This document shows, one piece after another, positions 57,301 to 64,000 of a stretch of DNA of 64,000 nt. This DNA comes from a virus, in the IMG/VR virus record IMGVR_UViG_3300033233_000006, positions 62,001-126,000 of that record, one strand, 5' to 3'. The translations under genes and the position numbers were made by a program. Under the pieces are notes generated by a model that was given only the letters and a program-made list of their open reading frames with translations, was not told where the DNA came from and made no database searches. How positions within the stretch are numbered: the stretch's first letter is position 1; every line of letters begins with the position of its first letter.

Positions 57301-58395
57301 GTGAAGTTTAGCGAGTTGTGCCGCCTCATTCCGACGCTCGACGCGAGCGTTCCGATCTTCTTCCTCGGTCGTCCCGGCATCGGCAAGTCCGTGCTCTCGC
57401 GCACGATCGCGAAGCTCATGGGGCCCGAGGCGCGGATCGTCCGGCGCGAGCTGACCGGCCACCTCCCGGAAGACATGAGCGGTCTTCCGTTCCGTGAGGG
57501 GTCGTTCACGCGGTTCTGCCCGCCCGACTTCCTCGCCCGGCTCCAGAAGGGCTCGGGGCCGAACGGGAGCGACCCGGTCGGCGCTCTGATCCTCGAAGAC
57601 ATCACGCAGGCGCAGCGCTCGGTTCAGGTCGCGTGCTTCCAGCTCGTGCAGGAGCGGAGCATGGGCGACATTCAGCTCAGCCCGCACGTTCGGATCATTC
57701 TCACGGGCAACCGAACCTCGGACAAGGCCGGCGCCCGCGAGTTGCCCTCTCCGCTCCGCAACCGGGTGTGCGTGCTCTCGCTCGACCCGGACCTGGAGGA
57801 GTGGATGAACTGGGCGGGCGCCGAAGGGCTCCCGGGCGTGCTCGGCGGCTTCCTCCAGTACAAGCCGCAGTTCTTCTCGCAGCTCCCGTCCAACGCCGAC
57901 AAGGCGAACGGCCAGTTCTCCACGCCGCGCTCGTGGGAGAACGTCGGGCGGATCATGCTCACGCTCGATCCGAAGGCCGACCCGACGGGGCCGCTCTACA
58001 CGCTCGCCGGTGGTCTGATCGGCGAGGGCGTCGCGACGGAATTCGTCGCCTTCGTCAAGCTCCAGAAGGAGCTGCCGAACCCGAAGGCGGTCCTCGACGA
58101 CCCGGAGAAGGCCATGCCTTCGCCGCCGACCGAGCCGGACCGTCTCGCTGCGCTCGTCACGGCGCTCGGCGAGTACGCCGCCCGCCACCAGAACGACGAC
58201 AAGAAGCTCTACCTCAAGCTCCTGATCGCGCTCTCCCACGTCTCGGGGAAGACGCGCGAGGCGTGCGCCGCGGGCCTCACGGTCTTCCAGGCGAACGGAG
58301 GCAACGTCTCGAAGCTCTTCGACGCCGCTGCGGCGAATAAGAGCGATCCGAGGATTCTCGCAATCATAAAGCATTTTGCGGCTTCGGTTTCCTAG
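57301..58395 (+). CDS. MoxR-like AAA+ ATPase
   Basis: GTG start, 364 residues. Walker A FLGRPGIGKSVLSRTIAKLM, Walker B-like ALILEDITQAQRSVQVACFQ, a sensor 1 Asn in RIILTGNRTSDKAG and the arginine-containing PLRNRVCVLSLDPDLEEWM segment. Such ATPases act with VWA-domain partners, and one is encoded at 60890. The last 19 codons contain an excess of A/T-ending codons (AAT, GAT, ATT, GCA, ATA, CAT, TTT, GCT, GTT) unlike the rest, at the border of the HNH insertion. Confidence 0.85.
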   Translation: MKFSELCRLIPTLDASVPIFFLGRPGIGKSVLSRTIAKLMGPEARIVRRELTGHLPEDMSGLPFREGSFTRFCPPDFLARLQKGSGPNGSDPVGALILEDITQAQRSVQVACFQLVQERSMGDIQLSPHVRIILTGNRTSDKAGARELPSPLRNRVCVLSLDPDLEEWMNWAGAEGLPGVLGGFLQYKPQFFSQLPSNADKANGQFSTPRSWENVGRIMLTLDPKADPTGPLYTLAGGLIGEGVATEFVAFVKLQKELPNPKAVLDDPEKAMPSPPTEPDRLAALVTALGEYAARHQNDDKKLYLKLLIALSHVSGKTREACAAGLTVFQANGGNVSKLFDAAAANKSDPRILAIIKHFAASVS

Positions 58396-58423
58396 TTCTA
58401 ACAAGATCGGACTAGGCAAACCA

Positions 58424-58452
58424 TTGACTCCTGGGACGAGTAGTCGTATAAA
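58424..58452 (+). promoter_or_regulatory. Sigma70 promoter of the HNH gene at 58471
   Basis: TTGACT (58424-58429), 17 bases, TATAAA (58447-58452), followed by GGAGG (58461-58465) and ATG at 58471. It is AT-richer than its surroundings and appears to belong to the mobile gene. Confidence 0.75.
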
Positions 58453-58470
58453 CTCTTCTTGGAGGTCGAG

Positions 58471-59694
58471 ATGAGGGGCAAGGCTTACCCGACGATTCCG
58501 GTCGGTTCGATCATCGGACAACTTACGGTGATCGAACCGACCGAACAGCTCAGGGAGCGGGGACGAAAGCGGTACGGCTACAACTGCCGCTGCGAATGCG
58601 ACAGGGTCGTGTTTGCGCAAGCGACGAGTCTCATGAACGGCTCGACGAGGCGGTGCCGAGAGTGCGCTGACGCCAATCGCGGCCACCAGGCGGTGACGCA
58701 TGGCATGAGCGGAACACCCGGCTACTCGAACTGGCGACAGATGATCCGTCGGTGCCAGAACGACCCGCGTTACGTCGGACGCATCTCGGTGTGCGAACGC
58801 TGGCGTGTCGAAACGCCCAACGCCGTCCAAAACTTCTTCGCCGATCTTGGGCCGAGGCCAAGCCCAAGTCACTCCCTCGACCGCTACCCAAACGGTGCTG
58901 GAAACTACGAACCGGGCAACGTGAGGTGGGCCACAGCCAAGGAACAGGCGAACAACCTCTCGACGAATGTCCTGCTCACGGTGGACGGCGTGACGCTCCC
59001 GCTCGGTGCGTGGGCGGAGAGGGTCGATATGGACCCGCAGACCCTCTGGGCACGCCACAAGCTCGGGATGGACGACAAGACGGCGGTGACGATGCCCGTT
59101 CGCGCGCAGATCACCTCGCTCACCATCGACGGCGTGACTTGCACGCTGGAGCGATGGGCGCACAAGGCCGGAGCGGACGCGGCGGCGGTTACGCGGCGTC
59201 TGGAGAACGGCTGCGAGCCTAAGCTGGCGGTCTTCGCCGCCGGTCAGACGGTGACGGTCGGTCGCGACGGGCTTCCGAGCGCGATCATCAGCAACGATGA
59301 GGTCGTCGTCGAGACCCGGGCCGCGACGCCTCGCCGCTTCATTGCCAGGAATGGCTACCCCATCACCATCGACGGTGTGACGCGCAGCCAGAGCGAATGG
59401 GCGCGCATCGCCAACGTAACGATCGGAACGATCCGGCGCCGTCTGGCGCTCGGTCTCGATCCGAAGGCGGCGGTCTTCGCCAGGCCGGACCAGGGGCACG
59501 CCCTCGACGGCGGGATGCGCAACCAAAACCGAGCCGATTGCGTGCGGCTCACGGTCAACGGGGTGACCAAAATCCTGAGCGCCTGGTCGCGCGATACGGG
59601 CCTCTCGGAGAACTGCATCCGCAACCGGCTCAAGGCCGGTTGGACGCCGGATGAGGCTGTTCTCACCCCGTCACGAAAGGCCGGTGCGGTTTGA
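58471..59694 (+). CDS. HNH endonuclease (SLDR family) with four tandem HTH modules
   Basis: 407 residues. The HNH half matches the genes at 19376 and 46499 (CRCECDRVVF, GYSNWRQMIRRCQNDPRY, VGRISVCERW, SLDRYPNGAGNYEPGNVRWA). The C-terminal 240 residues hold four copies of a module of 40-60 residues: T-V/I-D/N-G-V-T-x5-W-A/S-x8-T-I/L-x-x-R-L-x-x-G-x-x-x-x-x-A-V. Examples are TVDGVTLPLGAWAERVDMD, TIDGVTCTLERWAHKAGAD, TIDGVTRSQSEWARIANVT and TVNGVTKILSAWSRDTGLS. The relatives have one. It lies behind the AAA ATPase with its own promoter. Its last codons overlap the next start. Confidence 0.85.
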   Translation: MRGKAYPTIPVGSIIGQLTVIEPTEQLRERGRKRYGYNCRCECDRVVFAQATSLMNGSTRRCRECADANRGHQAVTHGMSGTPGYSNWRQMIRRCQNDPRYVGRISVCERWRVETPNAVQNFFADLGPRPSPSHSLDRYPNGAGNYEPGNVRWATAKEQANNLSTNVLLTVDGVTLPLGAWAERVDMDPQTLWARHKLGMDDKTAVTMPVRAQITSLTIDGVTCTLERWAHKAGADAAAVTRRLENGCEPKLAVFAAGQTVTVGRDGLPSAIISNDEVVVETRAATPRRFIARNGYPITIDGVTRSQSEWARIANVTIGTIRRRLALGLDPKAAVFARPDQGHALDGGMRNQNRADCVRLTVNGVTKILSAWSRDTGLSENCIRNRLKAGWTPDEAVLTPSRKAGAV

Positions 59695-59906
59695 GCGACG
59701 GTGGCGGCGGCAAGCTCGATCCGAGCGAACTTCTCGCGTCGCTGCGGTGGGGCGTAGACAGCCTCATCACGAACTACGACGGCGAGCGTGTCTGGCTCAA
59801 GGCGAGCCTGGACGCCAACGGGAAGCGGAACGGTATCACCGACTGCTGCCTCGCCGAAGCCCCGTGCGAGCATCACGCGAAGGTCGCGGTCAGGGGCGGT
59901 AACTAA
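59691..59906 (+). CDS. Small hypothetical protein, 71 aa
   Basis: TTG start overlapping the HNH stop (TTGA). The sequence LDPSELLASLRWGVDSLITN and then GITDCCLAEAPCEHHAKVAV contains a C-C ... C-x-H-H cluster that may bind metal. The start is uncertain because the HNH insertion may have altered the original 5' end. Confidence 0.5.
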   Translation: MSDGGGGKLDPSELLASLRWGVDSLITNYDGERVWLKASLDANGKRNGITDCCLAEAPCEHHAKVAVRGGN

Positions 59907-59956
59907 GCGAAGGGTCGGTCGGGGTAGAACGACGGCTGGTCCGCGCGAAGCGCGGG

Positions 59957-60835
59957 GTGGGAGTGGTGGCGATCGTGACGACCATGGAAGACTTGACGGT
60001 GGTCGACGCGGTCGCCCTCCGTCGTTTCAACGAGGCGACCATGATCCGGGTGCTCGCGGCAGCTCACCGTCGCGAGACGGGTTACGGGCCGATCACCAAG
60101 AAGCGCGCGCGAGAGATCGCCCGGCGGGTCGCTGGCGATCGCTCCCTCGCGCGGGTCACCGACGCGCTCGTCGCCGAGGTGGCCCGGCAGAACGACGTAC
60201 TCGATGCGCGGCTCATCGTCCGCGCGGAATGCGAAGACCTCGACCACTACGACCCAGTCAAGGCCAACGAGCGGAACGAGGGCGACTACTCCAACGACGG
60301 CCACTTCAGGTCGTCGCGGCTCGGCGCGATCTTCGACCACCGCATGAGCCGCGACGGCTTCGAGAAGATCCTGCCGAGCAGCTACAGCTACTCGACGACC
60401 AACATCGACATCGCGATCGTCGCCAAGCAGGTCGTCGCCCTGATCGAGCCGCAGTGGCGATGCGACGCGAACGGGAAGACGCAGCGCCGGAAGGTGACGC
60501 GGTTCCTCGTCGTGGCACCGCGGACGCCGAGAGGTAAGCCGCGCGCAGTCAAGGTCGCGCCCGAGACAGAGTCGGTTGACGACGCGATCGAGTCCGTCAT
60601 GCCGTCAGCCGTGGTTGCGGCGATCAACGCGCTCACGCTCGGATTGGGGCACCCGCCCCACCTGTACTCCGGGGTAGAACTGGACTGGAAGGGGCGGCGC
60701 TTCGGCGTCTGGCACATGAAGATGCGCAAGTGGCACCCCTTCCGAAAGGTCGGAATCACGCCCGAGGGTGCGAGTAAGTTGGGCTGGGCCGTCATTCGAT
60801 TCGACGGCCCGGAATGGCTTCGGGTGCTCGCGTAG
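59957..60835 (+). CDS. Hypothetical protein, about 280-292 aa
   Basis: Several starts are possible (GTG 59957, GTG 59966, ATG 59984); a TAGAAC box lies at 59925-59930. The protein has ITKKRAREIARRVAGDRSLA, LDHYDPVKANERNEGDYSND and a C-terminal KMRKWHPFRKVGITPEGASK. It is acidic-basic mixed without enzyme motif. No family recognised. Between the ATPase and its likely VWA partner. Confidence 0.6.
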   Translation: MGVVAIVTTMEDLTVVDAVALRRFNEATMIRVLAAAHRRETGYGPITKKRAREIARRVAGDRSLARVTDALVAEVARQNDVLDARLIVRAECEDLDHYDPVKANERNEGDYSNDGHFRSSRLGAIFDHRMSRDGFEKILPSSYSYSTTNIDIAIVAKQVVALIEPQWRCDANGKTQRRKVTRFLVVAPRTPRGKPRAVKVAPETESVDDAIESVMPSAVVAAINALTLGLGHPPHLYSGVELDWKGRRFGVWHMKMRKWHPFRKVGITPEGASKLGWAVIRFDGPEWLRVLA

Positions 60836-60841
60836 CGTAGG

Positions 60842-60866
60842 TGCAACTCCTCGACGTTCGAGTGTT
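60842..60866 (+). promoter_or_regulatory. Bipartite element TGCAACTCC-N11-GTGTT, copy 6
   Basis: TGCAACTCC at 60842-60850, GTGTT at 60862-60866, then CTAGAGGCGGAGGTGAGG and ATG at 60890. It lies directly in the short gap before the VWA gene, 23 bases from its start. Confidence 0.6.
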
Positions 60867-60889
60867 CTAGAGGCGGAGGTGAGGTAGTT

Positions 60890-62221
60890 ATGACCGCAAC
60901 ATCGAGCTTCGACTTGATTTACGAGATCAGCAAGGCTCGCACGCGGCTCGTGTCGCGGGCGCCGTTCTTCGGCTACCTCGCCATGCAGCTCCGTCCGCGA
61001 GCGGCCAAGCCCGAAGACGACGTGCCGACGGCGGGCATCTCGCCCGACGGCACCGTTGTCGTCAACGTCGACTTCGCGTCGAAGCTCAAGCCCCAAGAAC
61101 TCGCCGGGCTCCTCGCCCACGAAGTCATGCACCCGGCGCTTCACTTCTGGGGCCGGAAGGGGAGCCGCAACCACCTCCTCTTCAACATCGCGCACGACCT
61201 CTCCTTCAACTTCATAATCACCGAGATGGCGAAGGGTGAAATCGAGCTGCCCGATGGCGCGCTCCTCGACAAGAGGTTCGAGGGGATGTCGGCGGAGGAA
61301 ATCTACGGGCACTTGCTCAAGGGGGACAAGGGCACCGGCAAGACGAAGATCGCCTGCAAAGGCGGCGGTTCGATCACCGTGGACGTGAACGGGAAGGGCG
61401 GCGACGACTACGGCGACTGCCGTGAGGATCTCTCCGACAGCGCGATCGGTCAGAAGGCGGCGAAGGGCGACGACGCGGCGCAGCGCAAGCTCGCGAACGA
61501 TTGGAAGCTCTCGATCGCGGGCGCGGTCCAGCAGCACGAGGCGCGGAAGACGCAGGGCAAGCTCCCCGCCGCGTTGGAGCGCTTCATTCAGGAGTTGCTC
61601 CACCCGAAGCTCGATTGGGCCGAGCAGCTCCAACGGTGGTGCGGCGAGAACGGACGGCGTGAGGAGTACTCCTACGCGCGCCCGAACCGCCGGTCGGAGT
61701 CGGTCGGCGCCTATCTCCCGTCGCAGTGCGCGGGCGGCTACGCGGACGTGACGTTGTTCGTCGACACGTCCGGGTCCATGGGCCAGGATCGTCTCAAGCG
61801 AATCCTGGGCGAAATCTCGGGGATCTGCGAGGAGATGGGCTCGGAGATCCGCGTGATAATCATCGACGCGGACGTTCACGAGGATCTCACCGTCGAAGAC
61901 GCTCTCGAAGTGGCGCAGAAGCTCAAGGGCGGCGGCGGCTCCGATCTCAACCCGGGCTTCGCGCGACTCGACGAGGAGGGCTACGACGGAGCCGTGATCG
62001 CCTTCACCGACGGTCACATCTCGGTGCCGGAGTCGATGCCCGTCGGGCTCAAGGGAGTCCTCTGGGTGCTCGAAGAAGGCTCGGGCGACAAGCCGCCGAC
62101 GGACAAGTGGGGCGACGTGTTGTGGGTTCCGACCGAAGACAACACGAACGGCGACGTGCCGATCCCGGTCGGACCGCAGGACGCGGACGACGATGGCGAC
62201 GACTCGGACGACGACGCGTGA
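60890..62221 (+). CDS. DUF2201-type metallopeptidase-like / VWA domain protein
   Basis: 443 residues, GGAGG upstream. N-terminal domain with LLAHEVMHPALHFWGRKG, an H-E-x-x-H metal motif, and NIAHDLSFNFII, as in the putative metallopeptidase domain of the DUF2201 family. The C-terminal half is a VWA domain with the MIDAS motif FVDTSGSMGQD, and ADVHEDLTVEDALEVA and FTDGHISVPESM completing it; a very acidic tail follows. MoxR ATPases commonly pair with such proteins as chaperone-like or metal-insertion systems; the ATPase at 57301 is the probable partner. Confidence 0.85.
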   Translation: MTATSSFDLIYEISKARTRLVSRAPFFGYLAMQLRPRAAKPEDDVPTAGISPDGTVVVNVDFASKLKPQELAGLLAHEVMHPALHFWGRKGSRNHLLFNIAHDLSFNFIITEMAKGEIELPDGALLDKRFEGMSAEEIYGHLLKGDKGTGKTKIACKGGGSITVDVNGKGGDDYGDCREDLSDSAIGQKAAKGDDAAQRKLANDWKLSIAGAVQQHEARKTQGKLPAALERFIQELLHPKLDWAEQLQRWCGENGRREEYSYARPNRRSESVGAYLPSQCAGGYADVTLFVDTSGSMGQDRLKRILGEISGICEEMGSEIRVIIIDADVHEDLTVEDALEVAQKLKGGGGSDLNPGFARLDEEGYDGAVIAFTDGHISVPESMPVGLKGVLWVLEEGSGDKPPTDKWGDVLWVPTEDNTNGDVPIPVGPQDADDDGDDSDDDA

Positions 62222-62463
62222 GCATCTTCGGACAGAAGAAGCCCGAGGAGAAGCGCTTCGATCGCGCCTTCCCGGTCGACTACCAGGTGCTCGTCCAAGG
62301 CCGGGGCTTCGTCCCGGCCAGCGACCTCCGGGTGGGCGACAGGCTCAAGTCGGCGAACGGCGTCGCGACGATCGCGAAGGTCACCGTCGAAGGATCGCGA
62401 ATCATCGCATCGACCGACCTGCCGCCGCCCGAGCCGGTCGAGTTCGAGGATGACTACTCATGA
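62218..62463 (+). CDS. Small protein with Hint/intein-start-like sequence, 81 aa
   Basis: GTG overlapping the previous stop. Residues about 18-60 (DYQVLVQGRGFVPASDLRVG, DRLKSANGVATIAKVTVEGS) resemble the first strands of Hint folds (VLTxxGFxPIxDLxVGDxVxSxxG), but the nucleophile Cys/Ser is lacking. It may be a relic or simply a similar small beta domain. It overlaps the next gene by four bases. Confidence 0.55.
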   Translation: MSIFGQKKPEEKRFDRAFPVDYQVLVQGRGFVPASDLRVGDRLKSANGVATIAKVTVEGSRIIASTDLPPPEPVEFEDDYS

Positions 62464-62870
62464 GCGCCAAGGCCGCTCGGCTCCTGCTCGACAAGGGTTC
62501 CCTGCCGGACGAGGTTCCGGCGGGAACGCCCGCGTCGAAGGTCCCGGAGGGGCTCACCAAGGAGCAGCTCCGGGATCTCGCGTGGGAGGTGATCGTGCTC
62601 CTGATCGAGCGCGCGGGCGATTACAAGCTCGACTCGCCCGAAGCGACCCGAGTTGCCGAAGACTTCGTCCGAGCGGCGGCCAAGATCGGCACCCGGAGCT
62701 TCGTGCTCGGAGCCGCCATGCTCACCCGCTTCTCCTACTTCGGCCCCTCGTGGGGCGCCGAGGCAGTGCGCCGGGCAATCGAGACGACACCCGGCGGCGA
62801 TGCGCTAAAGACGGCGCTCGGCTCGGCCAAGGCCGACATCGGTAAGGTAGACCGCCTCGCCGGAGTGTAG
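62460..62870 (+). CDS. Hypothetical protein, 136 aa
   Basis: Starts MSAKAARLLLDKGSLPDEVP; mostly helical (KEQLRDLAWEVIVLLIERAG; ATRVAEDFVRAAAKIGTRSF; GAEAVRRAIETTPGGDALKT). No family recognised. Coupled to the previous small gene. Confidence 0.65.
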   Translation: MSAKAARLLLDKGSLPDEVPAGTPASKVPEGLTKEQLRDLAWEVIVLLIERAGDYKLDSPEATRVAEDFVRAAAKIGTRSFVLGAAMLTRFSYFGPSWGAEAVRRAIETTPGGDALKTALGSAKADIGKVDRLAGV

Positions 62871-62900
62871 GATGCCTCGCGGCCCCACCGGGCGATTGCC

Positions 62901-63215
62901 ATGTCCGACGCCGCCAAAAAGACTGCACTCTACGAGGCGGCGGAATGGTTGGCGCGTTCTCGTGTCAGGCTGGATGGGCTCGTCAAGGCGGTAGACGAGA
63001 ACCACACGATGCGCGTCGAGGAGCAGCGCATCTACGACGAACGTCGAGTCGGGTTCCTAGCGCTCTACGCCGAGTCCGGGCTCCGATTCGACCGTGACGA
63101 GTTGCTCAAGGAGATCGCTCCGGTCGATGACCCGCAGACCCGAGACGAGACGGTGCGCGCGCTCATGGTCGCCTTCCTTCTCGAAGCGTCTTCGGCCCGA
63201 CACAAAGAAATCTGA
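62901..63215 (+). CDS. Hypothetical helical protein, 104 aa
   Basis: ATG start without strong Shine-Dalgarno. Helical throughout (KTALYEAAEWLARSRVRLDG; DRDELLKEIAPVDDPQTRDE). No family recognised. Last gene of the ATPase/VWA region before the HNH gene at 63284. Confidence 0.6.
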   Translation: MSDAAKKTALYEAAEWLARSRVRLDGLVKAVDENHTMRVEEQRIYDERRVGFLALYAESGLRFDRDELLKEIAPVDDPQTRDETVRALMVAFLLEASSARHKEI

Positions 63216-63283
63216 ACACCGCTGACAGCCTTATCCAAGCGTCGCGTCCTGCAAGAGCACAACGCCACCGAGGAGGGTAAGTT

Positions 63284-63739
63284 GTGGCTGAGGTTGCGGC
63301 TGCGGTGTCCAAGCGCTGCGGTCGATGTAAGCGCCGAAGGAAGCTCGCTGAGTTTTATCCTGGGGCGCGCAAGAAGCGCTGGTCCTATTGTCGAGACTGC
63401 ATGAATGACTTGCGCCGCGCATACCGGAAGAAGAAGCGAAAGAGCAAGAGCTATCGTCAGAATAACGTTCGCGTGGCCGCCGGGCTTCGGCGTCGACTAG
63501 CTACCGAAGTGGCTGCGATCAAAGCCAAGACACCATGCGCCGATTGCGACCACACCTTCAACCCGTGGCAAATGCAGTTCGATCACGTAAGGGGGAAGAA
63601 GCTCGGCAACGTGTCGTACTTCGTCGGACTCGGGATGCGGCGGATGGCTCTCGCTGAGATGGATAAATGCGAGCTGGTTTGTGCGAACTGCCACGCCAAC
63701 CGCAGCCAAGTCCGATACATGAAGACACGAAACCCGTAG
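63284..63739 (+). CDS. HNH endonuclease-like protein with zinc ribbon
   Basis: GTG start with GAGGAGGG upstream, 151 residues. An N-terminal zinc ribbon (RCGRCKRRRKLAEFYPGARK, YCRDCMNDLRRAYRKK) is followed by a basic region and a second zinc HNH-like core: PCADCDHTF, MQFDHVRGKKLGNVSYFV, LVCANCHANRSQVRYM. The D-H in FDHVRG and the C-x2-C-H end are typical of small phage HNH nucleases. It immediately precedes the TROVE gene. Confidence 0.8.
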   Translation: MAEVAAAVSKRCGRCKRRRKLAEFYPGARKKRWSYCRDCMNDLRRAYRKKKRKSKSYRQNNVRVAAGLRRRLATEVAAIKAKTPCADCDHTFNPWQMQFDHVRGKKLGNVSYFVGLGMRRMALAEMDKCELVCANCHANRSQVRYMKTRNP

Positions 63740-63755
63740 AGTGGAGGGGTTCCAG

Positions 63756-63851
63756 ATGGCAAACCGCAACGTCTTCGGAAGCTCACAGCCCGGGAAGCTC
63801 GTTCCCGAGGCTGACACCACGAACGCCGCAGGCTCCCGTCAACGAGAATGA
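63756..63851 (+). pseudogene. N-terminal fragment of a TROVE (Ro60-like) gene, interrupted
   Basis: 31 codons. MANRNVFGSSQPGKLVPEAD then TTNAAG matches the start of bacterial and phage TROVE proteins (MAN-K/R-x-L/V-F-x-S-x-x-GKL-x-P-x-x-DT-x-N-x-AGG). The reading then leaves the family and stops at 63849, 37 bases before another HNH gene. An insertion or intron at this point is likely, with the rest of the gene outside the window. GGAGGGG upstream of the ATG is a normal ribosome-binding site. Confidence 0.55.
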
Positions 63852-63888
63852 AGCTTGTTGAGCGTCGTCGTTCTTGCCATCATAGGGT

Positions 63889-64000
63889 ATGAAGACTTGC
63901 CCTGATTGCAAAACAGACAAACTCGACTCCTTTGGTAAGGACGAGCGTCGCAAAGACGGTCTCACACGGTGCTGCCTCGCGTGTTGTCGCACCCAGAACC
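63889..64000 (+). CDS. HNH endonuclease, 5' part only (cut by window end)
   Basis: MKTCPDCKTDKLDSFGKDER then RKDGLTRCCLACCRTQN is the typical zinc-ribbon start of small phage HNH nucleases (CPDCK ... F-x-K ... R-x-DGL ... C-x2-C). The codons are AT-richer than phage genes nearby. It runs off the window. It probably causes the interruption of the TROVE gene. Confidence 0.7.
   Translation, partial: MKTCPDCKTDKLDSFGKDERRKDGLTRCCLACCRTQN

Noticed and set aside
963-59694. Group I introns around the HNH genes.
   Set aside because: Most HNH genes abut flanking codons within a few bases, leaving no room for an intron core, and the flanking genes are complete. The TROVE region at the window edge remains open.
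1-64000. CRISPR arrays, insertion sequences, integrase or att sites.
   Set aside because: No regularly spaced direct repeats, no transposase or recombinase motifs were seen. The T-arm at 47945 could mimic an att site, but no integrase supports this.

Overview
The window is part of a GC-rich (roughly 60-65 % G+C by eye) tailed-phage genome with a contractile tail (myovirus type). It carries a tail sheath, two tail-tube proteins, a frameshifted tail-assembly chaperone, a tape measure, gp27/gp5-like hub and spike proteins, gp25- and gp6/J-like wedge proteins and a tail protein I-like gene. No integrase, terminase, capsid or polymerase gene is visible here, so life style and host stay open. Frequent GTG/TTG starts, high GC, TAGANN -10 boxes and several start codons with no Shine-Dalgarno sequence just downstream of such boxes would fit an actinobacterial or similar high-GC host, but that is inference.

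Layout. 1-5 kb: neck and tail-completion genes. 5-12.3 kb: sheath, tube, a second tube-like protein, a three-unit ribbon-helix-helix protein and the chaperone with a T-TTT-TTC slippery site. 12.3-24 kb: tape measure and baseplate. 24-40.9 kb: receptor-binding region with two Asp-box proteins, a repeat protein, three tandem paralogous fibres that each carry a short collagen-like stretch, and a prolyl-hydroxylase-like 2-oxoglutarate oxygenase next to them. Then come a lipoprotein, a hydrophobic protein, a structured non-coding region ending in an intrinsic terminator, and more virion genes. A strong hairpin at 40.95 kb separates these from a leftward three-gene operon (41-42.7 kb). From 42.8 kb rightward lie non-structural genes: an intein-bearing ADP-ribosylglycohydrolase, small zinc-ribbon proteins, a DNA methyltransferase, deoxynucleoside kinase genes, a lipoprotein esterase, thymidine kinase, a MoxR-like AAA ATPase, a metallopeptidase-like/VWA protein, and the start of a TROVE (Ro60-like) gene cut at the window edge.

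The outstanding property is mobile-endonuclease load: twelve elements in 64 kb (nine HNH genes, one PD-(D/E)XK gene, two LAGLIDADG inteins). Three free-standing endonucleases sit exactly at the end of a host gene. In each case the terminal codons of that gene are present twice, once on each side of the insert, encoding nearly the same peptide with different codons. The insertion therefore captured the original gene end while a recoded copy restores the neighbour. A fourth HNH gene lies out of frame inside the methyltransferase gene, whose own frame stays open across it as a Ser/Thr-rich segment. A seventh notable signal is a bipartite intergenic element, TGCAACTCC-N11-GTGTT (one copy ends GTGTG), present six times upstream of non-structural genes and probably a promoter or operator class.
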